Positions 21,895 to 32,565 of a DNA stretch of 64,000 nt are shown piece by piece; position 1 is the first letter of the stretch, and the number at the start of each line of letters is the position of its first letter. This DNA is from Plutella xylostella (lineage: Eukaryota > Arthropoda > Insecta > Lepidoptera > Plutellidae), in the NCBI RefSeq assembly GCF_932276165.1, contig NC_063993.1, positions 6,954,001 through 7,018,000 of the forward strand, written 5' to 3'. The notes under the pieces were generated by a model, which saw only the letters and a program-made list of their open reading frames with translations, ran no database searches and was not told the DNA's origin. The translations under genes and the position numbers were made by a program.

Positions 21895-24800
21895 ATGAGA
21901 GACGTTTTTTTTAATACAAAATAACAGAGTTATATTGAGTTAAGTTAATAATTATGTAAGTAATGTATACTCATACTTACGAGTATTTCTACACTGTAAA
22001 GAGTCTTTTTAATTAAGTATTTATTTAATGTCTAGATCTACTCTTTAAAAGAACCGAAAAAAGTTAGTAAACAATCTAAAGTTTTACTTCATACACTGTC
22101 TATTTGAATTGACTATTCAATAAAGCTATACCTACAGAAAGAAATTTAATCAAAGTTTTCCACTAGAAATAGGAATTTAATTTGTTCAAACCCAACCGTC
22201 GTCGACGACAGATTTTGTGGGGCTATAATTGATTAGTTGGAGGAACAGCCGTACAAATTCTAAAATGGTTTAATAACGTACTTAAAATACGTAATATTTC
22301 GTACAATCACAGAATACAGACCGAAATTGAAATGAAAATTATCTTCAATAAAATGTGAAAATGAAACTTCTAGGAAACCTCTATTCTATTAATATCAAAC
22401 GTGTTGATAGACCATAAAACATACTGGATATTAGAATACGAAAGTGCCGGCTATTTCACTGTGTCTATTCGTCTTGGAGCCATCCATTCTGAAGCAATTT
22501 ATCACTCATAAAATATTTCCGATGTCGGTTTGAATTCGTTATTGGAAATCGGCAATTTCTCGGAAGGAGAGGAAATGTGGCCGAATAGTGGCTGTCCCGC
22601 GCGCCTGTAGCTGAATAAAATAACCTTCGAGAGAGTGGAGGAGCAGCTGGCACGGGGCCAGCACACCAAATTTATAATTTCCCACTAATTGGTGAATGAA
22701 ATTTAGAACCAGTATTAACATTTACATCATCGAAGGATTTAGCGTTATCCCTTATAAATATAACGACTCAAAAAGGATGAACGAAACGTTTATCGTCGGG
22801 CACCATTATAAGCCGCCGGAGCTTTTATGTGTTGACAGCGTTACTGTAATTAATACCGTGTATTGTAGGAGCGAGTTCTTTCTCGATCGCTGGAAACGAA
22901 TTTCAATGAGCGTTTGAGCTTCGTCGTGTCGATGAAAATTTTAAATTTAATTGGGCATATAAATGGATGAACACGGTGTTGCATTTCGATGGCGCTCGTA
23001 GTTTTCATTTGAATTCGGGACGCACACGTGTGTGACAGTTGCGGGGGTTGTTTGTTCGCGGCGCGTGCAGTGCGCGGTGTCGGCGCGGTGTCGGCGCGCC
23101 GGCTGAGAGCCCTGAGAGCTGAGCCCGAGGCCTGAGGGCTCCGCAAGTGCTTGAGAGACTCGTGTCGCGCGAGCACTCGCTCAGTACAGTTTTTCAGTTC
23201 ATTTTTAAGCGAAAAAGAACCTGTTGCTGGCTGCTTATTATGTCCTTATTTAGCGAGTAGGTTCCTATTGCAGCTTGCTGTTATCAAGTACGGAGTAATT
23301 TATGAAATTAAATCGTTCTTACATTACCTCCATTGAGTCTTGATTTGATACATATATGCATCAAGTTATGATACTTATATTTATCTATTTCACGGTAACG
23401 ATAAACAAGAGCTTTTTTTGTTGTTGAAAAGTTATAATGGAACGTAAATAGATGTACTCACTTTATACTTGGTATCGGAATATTAAAGGCAAATTATCCA
23501 ACCTAAGTACTTATATTCGTGGAAAGTAGGTAAACGATCGACGAAAGTTGGAATAAGTTTCCTAATAACCCCTGTTCGCCGTCAAGTCATGCGTGCACAA
23601 ATTGTTGAAAAACTTTTTAGACAAGTTGTCCACAGTTCACAGACAAACAAACCTACAGGGGCTTAGTTTGAAGGGCTCATGTTTGTCGTTGCAAAATAAC
23701 GAATTCCCAATCAAAGGCGACGGGCCGGAAGAGATTCTAATAACATTCAAAACGCGTCCCGGGGGCCGATGTTGGTTTAATTACGAGCGCCCGCCAGCCG
23801 TCTGATATAACGGCTATTTTTTTCACTGAGACAAAGGACGATTAAAAAACTTCGTAATGAAAGCGCGCGTCAAAGCAAAGAGTCGAGCGCCGCACCGAAC
23901 ATAACTTTAGGTGTTATTTTATAATTTGTTTTTAATTTCATCTGTTAGACTTAGCCTTTATCATGCTAATTGCGTTGGAATTTTCAGTTGCTGAAAAAAT
24001 GGGGGTTGTGTGGAGTTCAAACGGGTTTGATAGGGTAACAAAGCGGGGCTTCGCTGGCTGCCCGTGGAGCCGGCTGCAGCGACGGCGGCGGCGGCGGCGG
24101 AGGCTGCACAAAGCGCGGGGCCTGCGCGCGACACCGACTCAAAGCTCTGCAGGGAATACCTACTGGGAAGAGTGCGATCCCGCGATTTATTCAATTTATA
24201 CACCCGCTCCGTGCGCGTCACTCTTCGGGTGGTCTTTGGAGAGCAAAATACTGTTTCTGTTCAATGCCATCGGGGTGAAAATGTTAAATGTAGCAGTAGT
24301 TTATTCCGTAGCTAGTACCTAAGTATACCTCAAACTTTAAAGTAAGTAGGTAAGTAAATCGAAAACCTACTACGAAAAATTACACGCTCTTGTTTAATTT
24401 TGATCTAAAATCTAAATAATACAAATATCAAATACTTACCTACTGTGGTTAGAATTCCGATACCCATGAAATGATGAAATGAGAGTCGCCATTGCGAATT
24501 TCAAGTGAAAAATATCTCCGAAACAGATATTTAGAAACAGATACTGTTTACGGGGAACCTCGGCCGTTCGTTAAAAAGTCGCACTGTTTCGTGCTTGTTA
24601 GCAATATACATTGTTAGGTACATTATTTTTGTGATCCCAGCTTAAACCCTCCCGGCCTCACATCAAAGGCTTCAGAGAAGCAAAGGTACGTATTATTCGT
24701 GTATTACCATTGTGCTTAGCTTCACCATCATACTGCGATTCAGAATCCTTGAAATCCTTTTTTTATCTAACTAAGTAACTACAAACTGATATTTTCCTGA

Positions 24801-25186
24801 AAGCTTACCGAGTTATCCGCATTTAAAGCCTTATTACCTGAAACAGAAAAACACATCATTATTTTGAGTTATTGGCGAATCGGTATCGGCTTTTTATGCC
24901 CCGACCAATTAGAGGGGTGTTGTACGTTTGTTGCTTGTAGTGTTGTTCTTGTTTTATTATTACCAATAGTCATTTTTTACTTCGCCTAGGTTTAGGTCAT
25001 GCCGTAGCATAATATTCCTTCTCAGCGTTTCGGTGTAAGCATCCAGTAGCATTAGCTTTCAGTAGTAGACTGCCCATGCCCAGGGTGTGATGGACGTATA
25101 AAATATGAGGTAGGTACGTAGACTGGCAACGTCCCTCGGGGAGGCTCATTTCATTCACCTCTGTAGGTATACGTAAAATACCAATA
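21895..25186. other. Non-coding stretch with CpG-rich patches
   Basis: No supported gene. About 23035-23185 is strongly GC-rich, contains direct repeats of GCGCGGTGTCGG, and ends in CTCAGTACAGTTTTTCAG with initiator-like TCAGT words. It could be a promoter or 5' exon, but nothing downstream supports a coding region. A GGC run lies at 24082-24100. The 70-codon frame at 23593-23805 has no domain. Confidence 0.5.
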
Positions 25187-25441
25187 GGGGGGTCAGTCTA
25201 TATGACGAATAACTTTTTTGCACTTCCCTACTTTCTGCTCCTGAACCTCCTGCAGGTTGACTGGTAGAGAATGCTTTTAGCATTAAATCCATCTGATTGT
25301 ACATAAACTCGTAATTTTGTAAATTGTGCAATGAAAGTAAAAATAATAAATAAAAACTATGTTACGAAACGCTCTCGTTGTAAACGTACCTATTGCAGAC
25401 ATCTCTCGTTCGTTCGTTTGTCGTCAGTATAGAGTAACCCT
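25187..25441. mobile_element. MITE, GGGGGTCACTCTA family, copy 3
   Basis: The left end GGGGTCAGTCTATATGACGA and the right end GTCAGTATAGAGTAACCC match copy 1 at 7169. The interior keeps ATCTCTCGTTCGTTCG. It is longer than copy 1, so the middle carries extra sequence. Confidence 0.65.
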
Positions 25442-27376
25442 CCATATACCTATATACAATCATACAATATATAAGTACTCTGTATCACACGCGGGAGTGG
25501 CATTGTGAGCAGGCACACAGAAAGAGATAACAGGTGATGAGGACGCGCCAGAATTGATGCTGTTATTCCAAAAACACCCGATAAGCCCTCAATTTACAAA
25601 TAAAGGCTTAAAAATTACACCGTTCCCGCGCTGCTTCCAAATATTACACCTTCATTAAAAGTAACGAGGTAGTATTACGATAGAATTTCAGCTCGCAGCT
25701 TTTTGGGGACTCGTTCGATGCCAGCGCTTTTACATGAGGGTGTGGTGTTTAAAATCTATTAGCTTTTATGTAGATCACGCAATTGAAACGATCGAGTTAC
25801 TTTTTAATAATCCCTTTAAAAGTATACTAAAAGCGACATTCAATCATTTTAATGCTATTTAATGCTCGTGCAAAGATCATAATGTAACCGATTGTGAAAG
25901 GGCCCAAGCAAACTCAGTTTCGGTATTCATTAGCCTTGTGAAGCGGAGTCGCAACAGTCTACGTAATTTGGCTGGTTGTCTGTGTGTAAACAACAACAGC
26001 TTGGCTCCATCATTATTTCGACTGTGAAGCGTCGCGACTGCTGGCTCTGCACAGGCCGTGTCTGTTATCGGAACTACACTATTCTGAATTCGAACAGTGT
26101 GTATGTTACGGCTAATTTAAGAAGTTAAGTTAAGTTAGGATTAACCAGGTGAGCACCTAGCATTTGTACCACAAATACTTGGTTGTAAAATGCAATTACG
26201 AGAAATCTAAATCAAACAGCATGAAATGACAGAAAAGTAAACTGATGTTCTAGAGAAAGGCTTTTTGTGTGTAGGGCAAATGATACATTTTCTACAGCCC
26301 GAAGGGCCACAATTGTCACCAGGAGCCTACTATCGTCCACTTCTAGTGTAGTTTATTTTATTTTCATACCTAACATTTGCGGTAGAACCTACAATGTTTA
26401 GAATTAACGTAAGAAATTATAATTTCATAATTCAAAACATTGATAGTTTGGTAGCAATACCTAGAAAATCTGAAAACCTTAAACATAATTACCTACAGGA
26501 AGAGCAAACGACAGAAACTTTAGCCTAATCCTAAAGGCAAGCCGGCAATAATTCACGGCGAAAAGTGAAGTGAACAAAATGAGTCACCCAATTTATTGGG
26601 TGCAACAGAATAGTCTCGTACACGATCGCAGTTGCAAATTTATTCACCGCTTGTGCAGTTAATCGCGCGAGGAGAGGCGAGGAGAGGCGGGGCCGGGCGG
26701 CGGCCTAGTGTTGGAGCGGCGCTAGATCATAGTACCAGTTGACTTGCTGGTTCATTAGAAGGTGAGCTTTTTTGAGAGGTTGTTTTGTACAATATGTTTG
26801 TTAGTATGTGGTGAGTTTGTTGGTATGGTTAAGTATATTTAGGTTTTCATATTATTTTATTTTGTGTGTGATTGTATATAGCAAAACCTAAGTCACTTCA
26901 CTACCCAATAAAACATTTAATATTTTCTACAACTTTACCAGGTACCTAAATCACAAATTATACCGTGTAATACTTTCACTGTATAACACTAAACTTAAAC
27001 ATAATACAATGCCTATAAACTAGTCTATAATCCATAAACTACTCTCCCAACCCAACAGCTACAGGCAGAATATTTAGCCAGAGAAATATTAATCACCGGC
27101 AAAGAATACCGATCACAGTTTGCGGTCTCCAGAGCTGGAGATAAATTCTAATGACGCTGGATATAACGAAACACGTCAGCGAGAGATTTAGAGGTAAACG
27201 GTAAGATATTTAAATGCATAATGCACAAAATGCGTGCTTCGTACATCGTATTCCGAGGAAGGTGGCGTGCGTGGGCCGGGGTCGGGATGCGCCGGAGCTA
27301 CGAAGGGAATGTGGTGGGATGTGGCACGCCACGAATATGGAACATCTTCACATGAATATATAGGTACTACTCTGTG
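25442..27376. other. Non-coding, intron-like stretch
   Basis: No supported gene. A GC-rich patch at about 26660-26725 is built of GAGGAGAGGCG-type direct repeats. The rest is AT-rich. Confidence 0.55.
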
Positions 27377-27470
27377 AAAAAGGATCGGGACTGGATCAAT
27401 AAAACACAAAATGTTTGTTGTTCAAGTAACAAACATTTTGTGTTTCATTGATCCAGTCCCGATGCTTTTT
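27377..27470. other. Long hairpin, 43-bp arms with 8-nt loop
   Basis: The left arm (27377-27419) and right arm (27428-27470) are inverted copies with about two mismatches, separated by GTTCAAGT. The arms contain ATCGGGACTGGATCAAT. Size and shape fit either a miRNA-type precursor or a minimal fold-back transposon remnant. No target duplication is obvious, which leaves the choice open. Confidence 0.8.
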
Positions 27471-27561
27471 ACATAGAATGTACAAGCATCAAAGATTTTC
27501 AAGTTTTGTAAATGCATTATATTTATGTAGACGCTCACTATAATTTATACATCTAAGTATA

Positions 27562-27830
27562 CAGGCTGTTGCAAAAAGGGTATACTAAGCCGAAACCTAC
27601 ATGTGCAGCAAGGTATATCTAAGCCTGAAACTGAAATCAGAATTTGAAAATTCGCGGAAAAAAAATATCATTTTCCATAGAAACTTTGTTGGTCACGTTG
27701 GTCAATTTTTACTATGGAAAATTTAATTTTTTTTTCGCGAATTTCCAAATTCTTATTTCAGTTTCGGGCTTAGATATATCATGCTGCACATGTAGGTTTC
27801 GGCTTACTATACCAATTTTGCAACACCCTG
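27562..27830. mobile_element. Palindromic MITE (CAGGGTGTTGCAAAA family)
   Basis: The element is flanked by TA on both sides. The ends CAGGCTGTTGCAAAAAGGG and TTTTGCAACACCCTG are inverted, and nearly the whole 269 bp is one palindrome. Inverted interior words include GCCGAAACCTACATG and CATGTAGGTTTCGGC. Relatives lie at 6515, 38406, 40833 and 58729. Confidence 0.88.
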
Positions 27831-28131
27831 TATATATAAGAATTTATAACAGATATTCCATATCCATTACAGAGCCTTCGTTGCTCGTAGTCACTGCGCC
27901 CACGCGGTCACGACACTCGCGAAGTCTGTGTACGTAAATGACAACGTACGGCAACTGCCGGATTTATCTGATACAGCCACTTCGTGACATCCAGCCGCCT
28001 CGTACTTGGTGTGAGTGCGACCGTCTGTTGGTATGTCACGGGAATAGTGGTGGTGTTTTTTTAAGGGTTCCGTGAATGTTCGATTGATAGATTGATACTT
28101 ATGAATGTTCTATGATTTTGATGAATTATAT

Positions 28132-29882
28132 GGGAACACCCAAATATTCCGAAAAACTTTTTTCCGAATTTGATAACCCCGAATATGTAATTTACGAAAT
28201 ATTGCAATACCGATTTTTTTAAATACCGAATTATAATATTCACGAAAATTATAATTTCGAATATTATAATCACGAATATTGTTATTACGATTGTTAAATA
28301 TACGAATGTTAAAAAATACGATTACTTTAATATACGAAAAATAAAATACCGATTTATTATAATCACGAAAAAGTCAAATCCCGATCGGAAATATGATAAT
28401 TCGTGATTTTGACAAAAAAACATAAACTTCTTTAAACATTAGAACCAAAACCAAAAGATAGGTGCGACGACGAGCAAAGCGAGGAGGAGCGTGTTAGGTG
28501 CACATAGATATCGAAAAACAAAGCGGAGCGCAGCGAAGCGGAGCGGAGCGTTTCAAATATAGAGCAAAACAATTGCTAGGATTTTTATGGTGTTTAAACT
28601 TAAAAACCTTAGGACCTAAACCTAAAGATAGGTGCGACGACGATGCGAGTGCGATTTTTTTAAATACCGAATTATAATATTCACGAAAATTATAATTTCG
28701 AATATTATAATCACGAATATTGTTATTACGATTGTTAAATATACGAATGTTAAAAAATACGATTACTTTAATATACGAAAAATAAAATACCGATTTATTA
28801 TAATCACGAAAAAGTCAAATCCCGATCGGAAATATGATAATTCGTGATTTTGACAAAAAAACATAAACTTCTTTAAACATTAGAACCAAAACCAAAAGAT
28901 AGGTGCGACGACGAGCAAAGCGAGGAGGAGCGTGTTAGGTGCACATAGATATCGAAAAACAAAGCGGAGCGCAGCGAAGCGGAGCGGAGCGTTTCAAATA
29001 TAGAGCAAAACAATTGCTAGGATTTTTATGGTGTTTAAACTTAAAAACCTTAGGACCTAAACCTAAAGATAGGTGCGACGACGAGCAAAGCGAGGAGGAG
29101 CGTGTTAGGTGCACATAGATATCGAAAAACAAAGCGGAGCGCAGCGAAGCGGAGCGGAGCGTTTCAAATTTAGAGCAAAACAATTGCTAGGATTTTTATG
29201 GTGTTTAAACTTAAAAACCTTAGGACCTAAACCTAAAGATAGGTGCGACGACGAGCAAAGCGAGGAGGAGCGTGTTAGGTGCACATAGATATCGAAAAAC
29301 AAAGCGGAGCGCAGCGAAGCGGAGCGGAGCGTTTCAAATTTAGAGCAAAACAATTGCTAGGATTTTTATGGTGTTTAAACTTAAAAACCTTAGGACCTAA
29401 ACCTAAAGATAGGTGCGACGACGAGCAAAGCGAGGAGGAGCGTGTTAGGTGCACATAGATATCGAAAAACAAAGCGGAGCGCAGCGAAGCGGAGCGGAGC
29501 GTTTCACATAATATAGCTTAAAAAATATTGTTTTTATACGCATTATGCTGCATTATTCATATAACCATTTCTTGTTAACTAAGAAACATTCGGGAATTCG
29601 TATTTTCGGAATATTAAAACTTCGGGATTCGTAATTTTAACAATTCGATATAATAAAAAATCGTACTTTTCAAACATCGTAATAATAATATTCGGAAAAT
29701 TGACTTTCGTCATTTTAATAAATGTGTTGTTTGAAATTTCGTTTATACACTATTCGCGATTTTCGTTATTCGGAAACTTAAAATTCGGAATTGTGAATTA
29801 TTCGGAACTATGAAATTCGAAATTTTAAAAATCGTTATTTTCATATTCGTAAAAAAGTAATTCGGAATTATGTAGTGTACCC
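28132..29882. mobile_element. Non-autonomous element with 9-bp TSD, CGA arrays and 170-bp tandem repeats
   Basis: The termini GGGAACAC and GTGTACCC open imperfect TIRs of about 45 bp (the word ATTCCGAA and then ACTTTTTT recur in both). A perfect 9-bp repeat, GAATTATAT, lies outside (28123-28131, 29883-29891). Inside, the left part has CGA or CGAA words every 15-17 bp (28150-28400), mirrored on the right by TTCG words (29590-29870). The centre holds 170-bp tandem units and a 441-bp duplication of the left array. A 9-bp duplication with GGG ends fits Mutator-like or Merlin elements; no transposase is present. Confidence 0.85.
28456..29510. repeat. 170-bp tandem repeats plus a 441-bp duplication
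   Basis: A 170-bp unit starting AGATAGGTGCGACGACGAGC recurs with almost no change. One copy precedes the duplicated AT-rich array, and three full plus one partial copy follow it. The AT-rich array of 28211 onward reappears at 28652 (offset 441 bp). Each unit holds a G-rich run of short GCGGAGC-type words. The open frames on the minus strand (28935-29472) only reflect the repeat. Confidence 0.92.
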
Positions 29883-29891
29883 GAATTATAT

Positions 29892-31742
29892 TGTGCGAAG
29901 CAAAACAACTATTTGGTTAGATGTAAAACGCGTTACTAACAAATCACGTTATTTATATGATAAACTCGAATATCTGAACCCCTTAGTAGATCGTCGCTAA
30001 CATGGGTAAGTACGTTATTTACAAAATGTTGAGTAGGTATATACTTTATTATTGAAAAATTTAAGTAGGTACCTACCTAAGCCAGAAACAAAATATTCTT
30101 AAACTTATGAAATTTAAAATTTGAAAGCTCATTACTCATATTTTATATTTCAAACGGCGAAGACCATTTTGTGCATTGAAAATTTCATAATGTAAAAGTA
30201 ATGAATTGAAGAATTTGACCGCGAGTGAACCTTAGGGGAAACCCTAGCGATTCAATAACTATACATACCTATAGCCATGCATAGAAGTTTCTCGAACCCA
30301 GTTATGACTTCTAGGGAACAAATTAACATAAACATAACTTTCTCACGGCAGAGTTACTTTATGATGATAGAAATATGAGTCATTTGGCCTAATTCAGCGA
30401 TATTTAGTTTTTTTATGATATTTTAGTGACGCCGAGAATAGGATTTTACGTTAAAAGCTGTTTGATTTTATATTTTGGTGCGTTAGAATAGGATTTGGAG
30501 ATTTTGGTAGATAAATGATGGTGTGAAAGGTTAATTAATTTGGAATGAAAATATGTTTTAATATCACAGTATTTAAGCTTCAAAACTAAAAAGTAACTTT
30601 GTTATGAGTTTACATTTGAGTTGCGCCACTCTGTCCGATGACGTCTCACCGTCCCAACATCAACAAAGTACGTTAATTAATAAAAGGCGGCTAAACACGA
30701 CGTCTGCGTCTTTGACCCCGGAATTCAATAGAAACATTTTCGAGGAGAAACTTTATGAATATAGAGACTTTAGAGACGCGAAAAATACAAAATGGCCGCG
30801 GAAAGAGGAACGAAGCTTAAAAGTTCCATTGCGGTGTAAATAGGATTGGAAGGGAGCAATTTGGTTGGTATTCACAGTAAAAGCGCGCCGTATCTAATTA
30901 TTGTCGAGGCTGTTGGGGGCGCCACTAGCAACGCCGTGTAGGGAAGGTACAGGATAGCCCATGACTACACTTGAAACTATATAGGTAATACCTTTTTAAT
31001 TCACCTTTCCCATAATTTGCCCGCCTTCTTGCCTTGTTAGTGATTTATTCAATGAACAGTCTGATAGTCCGAGAACGACATTGTCCACTGACTGTCGATT
31101 ACTAGTCAATAGTTTACTTCGATTACATTAAACAAGTTTTAAAATAGTTTACTGAACCATTCCCAGCGTTACTCGCCTGACAAATCTGACGTAACTTTTA
31201 TGAATCTGACTGATGTTTGACAGCGAGCTACGCTGCTGATAATCGCTAATGTGTCGGTTGCGGTACAGAAGGAGATTCTGTTCCCCCACTATAGGGCGGC
31301 AGCGCGGTAACTGAATTACTGGTGACGTTTTTAAAGCTTTTTGCAGAGCCAACCTCCGGCTCGTCAGCTAATGTCGTGTGTCAGTGAGCCGCCGACACTG
31401 AGCGCTGCACTCCGACTACGCAGGGACTACAGGGACTACCTAATGATGAGAAAAACTACTACGGAGGGATTATCTATGGGTGGGATGGGAAAAGCTATTG
31501 CCTCTGCACCATGGCTAGGCGCCATCTTCGCTTCATGGCTTTTTTTCGACTTTTATCTAGTGCATTATGTGCTGCACGTGGCAAACATCGCTGCATTTAA
31601 CGCAGACGTTTATTTCAATCGTCTTTTTTTTATAAAAGCTTCTTTTCGATTAATCTGCGCTTACATCAAATATTATTTTATGATTCCAAAACAGTGATGG
31701 TTTGCAACCTACCACGTGAGTACAGGTACAGGTATAATAAAA
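29892..31742. other. Non-coding, intron-like stretch
   Basis: No supported gene. The 118-codon frame at 31341-31697 and the 79-codon frame at 30604-30843 show no domain or splice context. Confidence 0.55.
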
Positions 31743-31747
31743 GCTGG

Positions 31748-32014
31748 TGTTCAATCGCTATCAGAGGCGCTGGCAACGACCTCTATTAGGCTTATTTGTA
31801 ACTAATTGGTATTGATATCTATCGTCTGTGTTATCTATTTAGTAGCATATCTATGGCATATTTAGGGCTATAAACCTCTACAGAGGGTGTAATTCGTATT
31901 TGGAATAGTCAGGTTTCTAATAAGCTGTGTCAATGAAATATATGATTCATTCATTACTGGGACCAACTGGGACAATGTTGTTTTAATACCGCCGGACGAC
32001 CTTGCGATTTTTCA
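31748..32014 (+). repeat. 5' LTR of the BEL-like element
   Basis: 267 bp, TG...CA ends. It matches the 3' LTR except for three substitutions packed within about 8 bp near its 3' end (about 31998-32005). Confidence 0.95.
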
Positions 32015-32032
32015 TGGTCCTTATACGAGTCG
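32015..32032 (+). promoter_or_regulatory. Probable primer-binding site
   Basis: TGGTCCTTATACGAGTCG directly abuts the 5' LTR and begins TGG, complementary to a tRNA CCA end. I could not say which tRNA would prime. Confidence 0.6.
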
Positions 32033-32565
32033 AATAAAGCTACCTATGGTGCTGGTAATAAAGCTATCGTCGGCTAAAAAGTTTGTGAAAAGTGCTCAGT
32101 GCTTGTGCCTGAACGGGAGCGGAGGAAGGAGCCTGGCTGCACTCGGAGACCTGCGGGGAGCGGCAACCCCGAGGACGAGCTGCGGCTGCGGAGCCGAGGA
32201 GGAGCCCCCGCGACGGCGCACCGCGCACCCTGCCTGGTGGCGGGACAGTCGACGAGCAAGACAGGTTTAGTGTCTTGTGCAGTGAGTGAGTACATTAATT
32301 TCATTGTTCTGAGTGGAGGCCGATCGGGTGAATGGTATATTCAAGAGAGTCAGACAATTTAGAACCTTAAAGTCAAGACAAGAAAAAACTTAGAAAATTT
32401 ACGCTTTAGTTTATGGACTTCTTTGTTTACATATTTTCGCTTTGTTTACATTGTTGACTTGTCAAGAGTTTGTTATTTCAGTTTGACATTGACATTTGGA
32501 TTCGAACATAAACAAACTTTTCAAAATTTAATCATCGATTTGGCATAGACTATTGTAATTTCAAA
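32033..32565 (+). other. Leader of the BEL-like element with GC-rich insert
   Basis: Untranslated leader between the primer site and the gag start. About 32100-32260 is markedly GC-rich compared with the AT-rich element around it. It has overlapping open frames on both strands but no recognisable domain. It might be captured host sequence. Confidence 0.6.

Noticed and set aside
28150..28400. Regularly spaced repeats suggestive of a CRISPR array
   Set aside because: The repeated word is only 3-5 bp, spacers are AT-rich and non-unique, and the DNA is eukaryotic and inside a transposon.
28935..29472. Repeated minus-strand frames of about 82 codons
   Set aside because: They arise from the 170-bp tandem repeat, since overlapping copies of the same sequence give the same peptide.
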